Source: Candidatus Neomicrothrix sp. UBA814 (GTDB lineage Bacteria; Actinomycetota; Acidimicrobiia; Acidimicrobiales; Poriferisodalaceae). Taken from it: a stretch of 8,350 bases of DNA. The notes beneath the pieces were generated by a model. It saw nothing but the letters and a program-made list of their open reading frames with translations, did no database searches and had not been told where the DNA came from. This document shows positions 1 to 6,456 of this stretch, in pieces. Each line of letters begins with the position of its first letter. The first letter of the stretch is position 1. The stretch is taken from NCBI GenBank assembly GCA_002296525.1, contig DBIA01000035.1, positions 225,994 through 234,343 on the forward strand, given 5' to 3'. The position numbers were made by a program, and so were the translations under genes.

Positions 1-3000
1 GCGCCGGTGCCACTTTGGAAGCTCTCCACGAGACGATCACGCGTTCCGCGGGCTAGTCCCCCGTGGTAACACTCGATTTCCTTCCCGGTGCGTTCGGTGA
101 GGTACTGGGCGAGCCGTTCACCCCAGGTTGCGAAGTGCGTGAAGACAAGGATGCGTTCGTCAGCTGCGAATACCGCGTCGACGATCTCGTTTAACCGGGT
201 GAGTTTTCCGCTTCTACCTTCAAGGTCGAGGTTCTCGTCTTCTTTGTCGTAGTTCAACGGGTGGTTGCATATCTGTTTCAGGGCTGTGATGGCCGCAAGG
301 ACCAGGCCCTTTTGTTGACTGGTGTTCTGCTCGCTTTCGGCGGTGTCCCGAACGAGCTTGTCGAGGACAGCTTGGTACAGTCCGATTTGCTCAGGTGTCA
401 TCGTGCAATGGGCGAGTTCGTCAATCCGGTCCGGAAGTTCTGCTGCGATAGCTGGCTCCGACTTGGTGCGACGGAATACGAGAACTCCGTTGAGAGCGTG
501 CAGCGCCGATTCTGCGGCGCCCATCGCGTCCCCGACTTGGCTTAGTTGGTCGATGAAAGCCGTTCGACCACCAACAAGCCCTGGATTGCAAAAGTCCATG
601 ATTGCCCAGAGGTCGCCGAGGCCGTTCTCTATCGGTGTGCCGGTCAAGGCTAGTCGTACTCGAGCGTTGAGCTTTCTTAGCTCTTTAGCGGTAGCGCTGC
701 GATGATTCTTTATCACTTGTGCTTCGTCTAGGACGACCCTGTCCCAACTTATGTCGGCGAGGTCGTCGATGTCGCGAACCGAAGTGCCGTAGGTGGTGAT
801 GACTAGATCCGCCGCTCGGATTTTGGCTTTCAACGACGCGCCTGAAGCGCGCGAAGGGCCGTGATGAACAAGTACGTTGAGGTTGGGTGTGAATCTTCGG
901 GCTTCTGCCGCCCAGTTTCCGACGACTGCAGGAGGTGCGACGACTAGAGCGGGACTTTCTCCAGGATGGGTCCCGATGCGAGCCAAGATGGTCGGCGTTT
1001 TCCCTAAGCCCATGTCTAGGGCCAGGCAGCCGCCGAGCCCTGCGTCATCGAGGAAGGTCAACCAGCCAAGGGCTTCCCCCTGATAACTCCGAAGCTCGCC
1101 CTTGAAGCCATCTGGCTGGAGGTTTACGTCGGAGTCGATGCCGTTGGCAGCACGCAGCAGATCACTTGCCCAGCTGGTGCCCGCCAAACTAACTCCGCCA
1201 GTAACGCCTGCGCCTTCGAGGCCGAGTGCGTGGCGGAGCATCTCTGCGCCGGTGAGTTCAGTGGTGTCTGCTCGCTCGGCCAACGCTGCTGCCGCTTCAG
1301 CGAGGTCGGCATGGTTGAGAGCGACCCAGCGACCACGTGATTGCACGAGCGGCTTTGCTTGCATAGCAAGTCTCTGGATTTCTCCGGCTGTGAGTTCAAC
1401 TTCGCCGAAGACAGCACTCCAGCTGACGGCTGTAAGTTGTTGCGCTCCTACCACGCTGTCCGCGTCCTCAGCGGTGAGCCTCAACTGGGCAACTTGGCGG
1501 CGACGGGATAAGGCAGGTACTCGAACATCGAAACCCGCTGACTCAAGGGCCGGACCTGTGTTGGACATCAGGTCCCAGGCTTCATCTTGATCCAAGAGAA
1601 CTTCGCCCCGTCGACGACCGCCTGGTCTTAGGAGTGCGGGGACCATTCTTTCAAGCCGGGTGTACTGGCCTTTTACTTCGGTTCGACGAGTGTTCGAGCC
1701 ACTGACCATGGCGACTTCCACTGGGTCGAGTGAATTTTCGGGGCCTGGCGATAGCACCTTAAGCTGCCACGCTCCTGCCTCGTCGGGTTCGTCGAGCTGA
1801 ACAATTAGCGCGTACTTCGCAACCGCGGTTACGGGACGGGCCCACTGTTCCAGTTTCCTCGCAAGGTCTGAGCCGTGGTCGGCAGCGGCGCTAAAGGGTT
1901 TGCCGCCCAAGTTCGCCAGAAATGTCTCTGCTATTTCTGCTTTTGTTTTTGGATCCGGTGGCGGTGCCGGGACATCGAGTCGGCTAGCCGCGTTCGTCAC
2001 TATTGCGTTAATCATCCCTGTTAGGGCGGATTGCACAACGGCACGGGCGTCGGGACCAGGATCGGCTGCTGTAACGGCACCTGGCAATGAGGTCGCGAAA
2101 GCTTCAAGTCGCTCTTTGTTGATGATGCCGGGCATCCATTGGACGATGAATTCGCCCTTGTTGTTTCTATTTCGTTTATTGCGCCTCTTGCGTATCCGCT
2201 GCAATTTAGGGACAGTGCGTCCTTGTGCTACCAGACCGACAGCTGTTGCTGCGACGAGGCTTAGCCACCGGGCGCTTGCACCAATCTGCTGGACGTTTGC
2301 TTGGTTGCCCGCTTCCTCCTCAATTGTTTGAGGAGGTAGGGGCTCGTGAGGGCTCGCATCCTTAGTGCTGCTGGAACCACTACTCGTCTGCTCGAGATTG
2401 TTTGGGTCGAGGATGTCATCCCATGGCTGAGTCGATAGCGCGGCAAGCCAACCCAATATGTCTCCTACCTGCGCACATAAGGCTGGCGCCGTGAAGCCGG
2501 TCGGTAATTCGATGCGGCGGTAGTCCTCCCACGCTGTTTCAGGTGCTCCAGCCGCAACTAGGCGTTCAAGAACCTGCTCGGGTGGCTCTCCATCAGTAAA
2601 TGGGCCCGCTGCCCAAGCAACCACCCTCCCTGCAGTCCAGGAAAGTTGCAGAGCGATAGGTCCCGGCACGGCGTCAGTAGGGATGTTCGGCGAAGGGTCG
2701 GTCTCATCGTCAAGGCTGTATGTCTCGCCGGTTGCTCTCTCGTATGCCTCAGTCAGCAGCTCGAACTCACCTTCGAAATCGAGAATTACCTGTTTTCGCT
2801 GGGGGCCTTTCAAACGTCGAACTGACTGCATGCGATCTTCTAAATCTTCGATCAAGTCAGTTAGAACGTTCCGCCAGCGGATTGGGTCAGAGGAGAGTTG
2901 ATCTAGCTCTGACTGATCGGCCACTCCGTCGGCTTCCATTCGAACGAGGGCGGCTATTTGCCCCCATGAAAGGGTCGCCAAGAGTGACGCACGGTGTGCG

Positions 3001-3050
3001 GCGGCAACGTCAGTTTTCTCAAGCTGTCTTGTCGGATTGGTTGCGTCCAC
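1..3050 (-). CDS. SNF2-family DEAD/DEAH-like helicase/ATPase, HelZ (Rv2101) type, C-terminus cut by window edge
   Basis: A single frame stays open on the minus strand from 3137 to the left edge. Numbering is from GTG 3050. The N-terminal ~110 residues are unfamiliar. A segment reading ALQLSWTAGRVVAWAAGP then matches the place where Mycobacterium HelZ normally begins. A basic stretch lies at about 282-298. A DUF3670-like helicase-associated region lies at about 488-610. The SNF2 ATPase core follows: Walker A DMGLGKT (679-685), DEAQ box (775-778), LTGTPIEN (802-809). The second RecA-like domain begins with LVFTHFATWGERL and reaches YHGG and FQSG at the edge. Motifs V and VI and the C-terminus, about 100 residues in relatives, are outside. 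The start is uncertain: GTG 3050 follows a purine-rich AAGAAG about 6 nt away, GTG 3095 lies inside a palindrome, and ATG 2939 is shorter. The family is an ATP-driven DNA translocase of unknown physiological role. The family call is firm; the start is not. Confidence 0.92.
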   Translation of the reverse strand, partial: MDATNPTRQLEKTDVAAAHRASLLATLSWGQIAALVRMEADGVADQSELDQLSSDPIRWRNVLTDLIEDLEDRMQSVRRLKGPQRKQVILDFEGEFELLTEAYERATGETYSLDDETDPSPNIPTDAVPGPIALQLSWTAGRVVAWAAGPFTDGEPPEQVLERLVAAGAPETAWEDYRRIELPTGFTAPALCAQVGDILGWLAALSTQPWDDILDPNNLEQTSSGSSSTKDASPHEPLPPQTIEEEAGNQANVQQIGASARWLSLVAATAVGLVAQGRTVPKLQRIRKRRNKRNRNNKGEFIVQWMPGIINKERLEAFATSLPGAVTAADPGPDARAVVQSALTGMINAIVTNAASRLDVPAPPPDPKTKAEIAETFLANLGGKPFSAAADHGSDLARKLEQWARPVTAVAKYALIVQLDEPDEAGAWQLKVLSPGPENSLDPVEVAMVSGSNTRRTEVKGQYTRLERMVPALLRPGGRRRGEVLLDQDEAWDLMSNTGPALESAGFDVRVPALSRRRQVAQLRLTAEDADSVVGAQQLTAVSWSAVFGEVELTAGEIQRLAMQAKPLVQSRGRWVALNHADLAEAAAALAERADTTELTGAEMLRHALGLEGAGVTGGVSLAGTSWASDLLRAANGIDSDVNLQPDGFKGELRSYQGEALGWLTFLDDAGLGGCLALDMGLGKTPTILARIGTHPGESPALVVAPPAVVGNWAAEARRFTPNLNVLVHHGPSRASGASLKAKIRAADLVITTYGTSVRDIDDLADISWDRVVLDEAQVIKNHRSATAKELRKLNARVRLALTGTPIENGLGDLWAIMDFCNPGLVGGRTAFIDQLSQVGDAMGAAESALHALNGVLVFRRTKSEPAIAAELPDRIDELAHCTMTPEQIGLYQAVLDKLVRDTAESEQNTSQQKGLVLAAITALKQICNHPLNYDKEDENLDLEGRSGKLTRLNEIVDAVFAADERILVFTHFATWGERLAQYLTERTGKEIECYHGGLARGTRDRLVESFQSGTG

Positions 3051-3093
3051 TTGCTTCTTCTTAGTGCAGCGGGGTTTCAGGAGGTGCAACTTC

Positions 3094-3109
3094 ACAGTGA
3101 TCTCACTGT
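3094..3109. promoter_or_regulatory. Perfect 16-bp palindrome (ACAGTGA-TC-TCACTGT), possible operator
   Basis: Two 7-bp arms, ACAGTGA and TCACTGT, are exact reverse complements around a 2-bp centre. There is no T-run, and the site lies at the 5' end of a gene, so a terminator is unlikely. The ACAGTG half-site recurs at 3315-3320, with a near copy (GCAGTG) at 3305-3310, on the proS side. A dimeric repressor site for the SNF2 gene, or for both divergent genes, is an inference. The alternative GTG start at 3095 overlaps it, which is one reason to prefer GTG 3050. Confidence 0.4.
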
Positions 3110-3210
3110 TTGGCAAGGTGCCAGGTGCGCCGGCCCATCAACACAAGCGTTCGTCAAAGCGACATCCGAGGCTTCGGCAAAGCTAATGTTGATGTGCAGT
3201 CAGTCACCAC

Positions 3211-3265
3211 CTTTGTCGCAGATGGGACTAACGATTAACCAACATATCGCTATTTCGCGACAAAG
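3211..3265. repeat. Inverted repeat, 9-bp perfect arms CTTTGTCGC / GCGACAAAG
   Basis: The arms at 3211-3219 and 3257-3265 are exact reverse complements separated by 37 bp. The spacing is wide for a terminator hairpin, and no T-run follows. The arms could be paired protein-binding sites about 46 bp apart centre to centre, or form a long-loop structure in a transcript. It lies 60-115 bp upstream of proS. Function is unknown. Confidence 0.35.
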
Positions 3266-3292
3266 ACCACTTAAACGCCTGGGATTGCCTTC

Positions 3293-3319
3293 TTGGAATA
3301 GGTTGCAGTGTCGTACAGT
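3293..3319 (+). promoter_or_regulatory. proS: Candidate proS promoter (TTGGAA, 15 bp, TACAGT)
   Basis: TACAGT at 3314-3319 fits the actinobacterial TANNNT -10 pattern. It ends 6 bp before ATG 3326, so transcription would begin at or next to the start codon and give a leaderless mRNA, a common arrangement in Actinobacteria. TTGGAA at 3293-3298 is a weak -35 candidate with a short 15-bp spacer. No clear Shine-Dalgarno precedes ATG 3326, which agrees with leaderless initiation. Confidence 0.45.
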
Positions 3320-3325
3320 GTGGAT

Positions 3326-5035
3326 ATGCGCTGGTCCTCTGCCTTTATCCCTACTCTGCGCGACGCGCCAGCTGATGCTGAGGCTGCTAGTCACAAACTT
3401 CTCGTCAGGGCAGGCTTTATTAGGCAGCTCCATGCGGGGCATTACAGTTTGTTGCCGCTGGGATTGCGTGTGCACGAAAAGGTCGCCGACATAGTACGAG
3501 AGGAGATGAACGCGATAGGAGGGCAAGAATTTCTCTTACCCGCAATGCACCCGGCGTCTCTTTGGAAACAGAGTGGCCGATGGGACGTCATGGGTGACGA
3601 CATGTTCCGGCTCCAAGATAGAAGCGGCGCAGACCTTGCTTTAGGTATGACCCATGAAGAAGTTTTCTCTTATTTGGCGACTTCGCTGCATTCGTACAGA
3701 GAATTGCCACAACTTTGGTACCAAATACAGATGAAGTTTCGGGACGAACAGCGACCGAAAAGCGGCCTGTTGAGGGTTCGCGAATTTGCGATGAAGGACT
3801 CGTACAGCTTTGATCTCGAAGACGCTGGACTTGATATCGCTTTTGAGGCCCACCACGGCGCGTATCTGCGTATCTTTGAGCGTCTGGGTCTAGCTGTTAT
3901 GCCCGTTCAAGCTTCCTCCGGTTCTATGGGTGGGTCTGCCAGCGTTGAGTTCATGGTCGCGTCGCCCGCAGGCGAGGACGATGTTTTGGTCTGCGAGGCG
4001 TGTGGCTATCGAGCCAATGTCGAACGTGGAACCTCTCGGGTGGAGGAAATAGTCGACTCGGGTCCAGAGACAGCTTTGGAGCGTTTTCCCACTCCAGGAG
4101 TGCGTTCAATTGCCGACCTGACTGCGCTCGATAGCGAAGCGACGGCACTGCAACAAATAAAGACCATGGTCATGGTCCTCGATGGGCAAGTTGTTTTGGC
4201 GCTTCTGCGAGGTGATCATCAACTCAATTTCCAGAAGCTTCAGGACTCAACTGGCGCAATTGACCTCCGACCTGCCACGGCGGAGGAAACGATTGACGGG
4301 CTGGGTGCGTCGCCTGGAAGCCTCGGGGCTGTTGGAGTCGAAGGTCTGCGTGTGCTCGCGGACCTTTCCCTTCGTGGCCGAAAGAATATGTTTACCGGCG
4401 CTAACGAAGACGATTGGCACTATCGCGGGGTCTCACTCGACGCAGATATCCCTGTAGAGGAATGGGTGGACCTTCGAGAGGTCGAGTCTGGGGAAGCTTG
4501 CATCGACTGCGGTGCACCCCTAGAAATCGTTCGCTGTATCGAAGCTGGCCATATTTTCAAACTCGGTCGAAAGTATGCGGAGGCCATGGGTATTTCGGTG
4601 CTTGACGGTGAAGGGAAATCGCAGGTTCCGACTATGGGTTCCTATGGGATAGGGATCGGTCGGGCGGTAGCTGCGATCGCTGAAAATCATCACGACGACG
4701 CTGGCCTAATTTGGCCAATGTCAGTCGCCCCATTCCACTTGCTTGTGACAGTGCTCGATGTCGGTGATGACGAAGCTATGAGACTGGCGGCTCAAGTTCA
4801 GACAGAGTTTGAGGCTGCTGGCTTTGATGTCCTTATTGACGATAGAGAAGCCCGACCCGGGGTGAAGTTCGCTGATGCTGAGCTGATCGGGGTTCCTTAT
4901 CGACTCACCATAGGTAGTAGAAGTTTGGCGCAGGGCCAGGTTGAATTCACGCCCCGTGGCACAGGCGAGATGGAGCTTTTGTCGTCGGCGACCTGCGTCG
5001 AGGCATGTTTGGAGCGCATCCTTGCAGGTAAATAG
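3326..5035 (+). CDS. proS: Prolyl-tRNA synthetase (bacterial type with INS editing domain)
   Basis: This cytoplasmic class II synthetase charges tRNA-Pro with proline. The 569 residues match the usual length of the bacterial form (about 570-580). Signatures in order: N-terminal MRWSSAFIPTLRDAPADAE; GMTHEE (107-112); motif 2 beginning FRDEQRP and ending MKDSYSFD (138-163); INS editing domain at about 225-390, with the conserved IKTMVM lysine (K279) and PGSLG; motif 3 GSYGIGIGR (438-446); then the C-terminal anticodon-binding domain with the RPGVKFADAE segment. Two CxxC pairs, C223/C226 and C392/C395, bracket the INS domain and may bind one metal ion. ATG 3326 is chosen because relatives begin close to MRW and because a TANNNT -10 lies 6 bp upstream. 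GTG 3308 would add six residues and has a weak GGA 10 nt upstream. TAG ends the gene at 5033-5035. The next gene, 90 bp downstream on the same strand, may be partly co-transcribed. Confidence 0.97.
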   Translation: MRWSSAFIPTLRDAPADAEAASHKLLVRAGFIRQLHAGHYSLLPLGLRVHEKVADIVREEMNAIGGQEFLLPAMHPASLWKQSGRWDVMGDDMFRLQDRSGADLALGMTHEEVFSYLATSLHSYRELPQLWYQIQMKFRDEQRPKSGLLRVREFAMKDSYSFDLEDAGLDIAFEAHHGAYLRIFERLGLAVMPVQASSGSMGGSASVEFMVASPAGEDDVLVCEACGYRANVERGTSRVEEIVDSGPETALERFPTPGVRSIADLTALDSEATALQQIKTMVMVLDGQVVLALLRGDHQLNFQKLQDSTGAIDLRPATAEETIDGLGASPGSLGAVGVEGLRVLADLSLRGRKNMFTGANEDDWHYRGVSLDADIPVEEWVDLREVESGEACIDCGAPLEIVRCIEAGHIFKLGRKYAEAMGISVLDGEGKSQVPTMGSYGIGIGRAVAAIAENHHDDAGLIWPMSVAPFHLLVTVLDVGDDEAMRLAAQVQTEFEAAGFDVLIDDREARPGVKFADAELIGVPYRLTIGSRSLAQGQVEFTPRGTGEMELLSSATCVEACLERILAGK

Positions 5036-5051
5036 TCCGCGATGCGGTACT
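5033..5051 (+). other. Small hairpin at the proS stop codon
   Basis: AGT-CCGC pairs with GCGG-ACT around a GAT loop with one bulged base, and overlaps the last two bases of the TAG stop. No U-rich tract follows, so it is not a classical Rho-independent terminator. It may be chance, or a weak 3'-end or processing structure. It is too small to show that proS and the downstream operon are transcribed separately. Confidence 0.25.
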
Positions 5052-5089
5052 GTTCCACATAGCGGTTCATTGGGGTAGGTCGGCCGCGA

Positions 5090-5105
5090 GACGCTGCGTT
5101 GCGTC
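5090..5105 (+). other. Small hairpin just upstream of the corrinoid operon Shine-Dalgarno
   Basis: GACGC (5090-5094) pairs with GCGTC (5101-5105) around a 6-nt loop, ending 7 nt before AGGAGG. It could influence ribosome access to the first gene of the operon. A 5-bp stem in this GC-rich stretch can easily arise by chance. Confidence 0.2.
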
Positions 5106-5112
5106 GAGGGCT

Positions 5113-5118
5113 AGGAGG
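5113..5118 (+). promoter_or_regulatory. Strong Shine-Dalgarno AGGAGG fixing the corrinoid protein start
   Basis: AGGAGG is complementary to the 16S rRNA 3' end and lies 7 nt before ATG 5126. It rules out the longer in-frame start at 5099, which has no comparable site and would place the Shine-Dalgarno inside the coding sequence. Confidence 0.8.
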
Positions 5119-5125
5119 TGTGACG

Positions 5126-5830
5126 ATGAGCGATGAGCCTGGCGGCGACGATGATCTCGATCTATCGACCCTTGACGATGAAGACCTCACAGCGCAGATG
5201 CATGATGACCTGTATGACGGACTTGCCGATGAGATAGTCGAAGGTACCGAAATATTGCTATCTCGCGGATGGGCTGCGGACAAAGTACTGAATGACGCTC
5301 TTGTCGAAGGTATGCGCATCGTTGGTATCGATTTTCGAGATGGAATACTGTTCGTCCCCGAAGTGCTTCTAGCAGCGAACGCCATGAAGGCGGGGATGGA
5401 AATCCTACGGCCGCTTCTCGCTGAGACTGGAGCCGAGCCTGTGGGCAAAGTAGTGCTCGGCACGGTAAAGGGCGACATCCACGACATCGGCAAAAACCTC
5501 GTCGCCATGATGCTGGAGGGAGCAGGCTTTGAGGTGATTGATTTGGGTATCAACACCGATGTTGACGAGTATCTGGCCGCGCTAGAGGAACATAAACCTG
5601 ACATATTTGGAATGTCCGCGCTTCTCACCACAACTATGCCCTACATGAAAGTGGTAATCGACACGATGGCGGAGCAAGGAATCCGAGATGACTACATCGT
5701 CCTGGTCGGAGGGGCTCCTCTGAATCAAGAATTCGGCGATGCGATCGGCGCGGATGCATATTGTCGAGACGCAGCCGTTGCTGCGGAAACCGCTACAGCG
5801 CTAGTCCAGAAGAAGCGTCAAACGCAATGA
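5126..5830 (+). CDS. Corrinoid (B12-binding) methyl-carrier protein of the MtgC/MttC/MtbC type
   Basis: This 234-residue protein carries a corrinoid cofactor and shuttles a methyl group between a substrate methyltransferase and an acceptor methyltransferase in the cytoplasm. After an acidic, probably flexible N-terminus (1-25), a helical cap domain (B12-binding_2 type, about 26-105) contains GILFVPEVLLAANAM. The Rossmann-like B12 domain (about 107-232) carries GDIHDIGKN (116-124), where H119 is the expected lower cobalt ligand. GMSALLTTTM (162-171) and VGGAPLN (194-200) are further cofactor-binding loops of this family. Length and architecture match the free-standing corrinoid proteins of methylamine, glycine betaine and methoxyl demethylation systems. 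The substrate cannot be deduced from this protein. Its TGA overlaps the next start in an ATGA, suggesting translational coupling. Confidence 0.93.
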   Translation: MSDEPGGDDDLDLSTLDDEDLTAQMHDDLYDGLADEIVEGTEILLSRGWAADKVLNDALVEGMRIVGIDFRDGILFVPEVLLAANAMKAGMEILRPLLAETGAEPVGKVVLGTVKGDIHDIGKNLVAMMLEGAGFEVIDLGINTDVDEYLAALEEHKPDIFGMSALLTTTMPYMKVVIDTMAEQGIRDDYIVLVGGAPLNQEFGDAIGADAYCRDAAVAAETATALVQKKRQTQ

Positions 5831-6456
5831 ACCAACCTCGGGTGTTGTTCCTCGGCTGTGGTGCTTTAGCGCGAGAGGTCGGTGCGATTTTGGAGCTGAA
5901 TCAAGGTTTGGACATAGAAGTCGAGTACCTCCCCGCATCCCTGCACAACCGCCCGGAACGAATTTGCGATGAGCTACGGAGGCGGCTTGCGCTCCACGCC
6001 TCGAAATATGATCGCATTCTCCTGGGGTACGGCGACTGTGGAACTGGTGGCGAAATTGATGCCGTCTGCGAGGAGTACCAACTTGAACGCCTCCCGGGAT
6101 CGCATTGCTACGAGTTCTATTTACCTCCGGGCCGTTTCGAGGAGCTCCATGCAGAGAATCCTGCGACTTTTTACCTAACCGACTACCTAGCGAAGCATTT
6201 CGACCGTTTGGTCTTTCAGGTCTTGGGTATTGACCTTCACCCAGAACTACTCGACCTTTATTTCGGTAACTACGAAAGAGTTCTGTATTTAGCCCAAGTA
6301 GCAGAACCAGAATTACTAGCAGCTGCACATAATGCCGCTGACCGGCTCGGACTGCCGCTGGTGATTGAAGCCACAGGATACGGCCAATTGGCAGGTTCCC
6401 TAGAAATAGCTGGACCAAGCCCGATGGCGCCTGCTGCGCTGCCAGTGAGTAAGTGA
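5827..6456 (+). CDS. DUF1638 domain-containing protein
   Basis: This 209-residue protein is of unknown function. It is recognised as DUF1638 by GCGALARE near the N-terminus (10-17), GYGDCGTGGEID (67-78) and LPGSHCYEFY (89-98). C11, C71, C81, H93 and C94 lie within or close to these conserved blocks and look like a possible metal- or cofactor-binding set, though this is an inference. I see no signal peptide or membrane segment, so it is probably cytoplasmic. The start ATG overlaps the corrinoid stop by 4 bp, and the gene continues into a GTGA junction with the next. DUF1638 genes recur beside corrinoid methyltransferase genes in archaea and bacteria (recalled, not searched), which points to a role in corrinoid loading, repair or methyl transfer. 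The family call is firm; the function is unknown. Confidence 0.85.
   Translation: MNQPRVLFLGCGALAREVGAILELNQGLDIEVEYLPASLHNRPERICDELRRRLALHASKYDRILLGYGDCGTGGEIDAVCEEYQLERLPGSHCYEFYLPPGRFEELHAENPATFYLTDYLAKHFDRLVFQVLGIDLHPELLDLYFGNYERVLYLAQVAEPELLAAAHNAADRLGLPLVIEATGYGQLAGSLEIAGPSPMAPAALPVSK

Larger units (their letters stand above)
3051..3325. other. Divergent intergenic/regulatory region between the SNF2 gene and proS
   Basis: The SNF2 gene reads leftward and proS rightward from this region, so it must hold both promoters. I see no convincing protein here. The SNF2 frame continues upstream only to a stop at 3138-3140. The other minus-strand frames near 3110-3200 give short peptides that end quickly. 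The region contains a 7-bp-arm palindrome (3094-3109), a 9-bp inverted repeat (arms 3211-3219 and 3257-3265), repeated CAGTGT words at 3306 and 3316, and a -10 hexamer for proS. A weak minus-strand -10 candidate, TAGCTT (3185-3180), could serve the SNF2 gene but has no good -35. Confidence 0.6.

Noticed and set aside
261..2331. Several plus-strand open frames across the left 2.3 kb
   Set aside because: All lie opposite the continuous SNF2 coding frame, which has clear helicase motifs; their products are low-complexity Ser/Ala/Arg strings.
1..3050. SNF2 gene as part of an antiphage defence island (DISARM-like)
   Set aside because: No methylase, nuclease, phospholipase-D or other defence gene is next to it. 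Domain order matches the chromosomal HelZ family.
3110..3200. Frameshifted continuation of the SNF2 protein upstream of the stop at 3138
   Set aside because: The other frames give short peptides ending in stops. The canonical N-terminus of the family is already found well inside the open frame, so no missing part needs explaining.
5036..5125. Cobalamin riboswitch before the corrinoid operon
   Set aside because: The gap is only 90 bp, much shorter than the usual ~200 nt element, and no B12-box-like conserved sequence is visible.
4897..5631. Antisense open frame of 244 codons across the proS end and corrinoid gene
   Set aside because: It spans two unrelated recognised genes on the other strand and its serine-rich product looks like a frame shadow.
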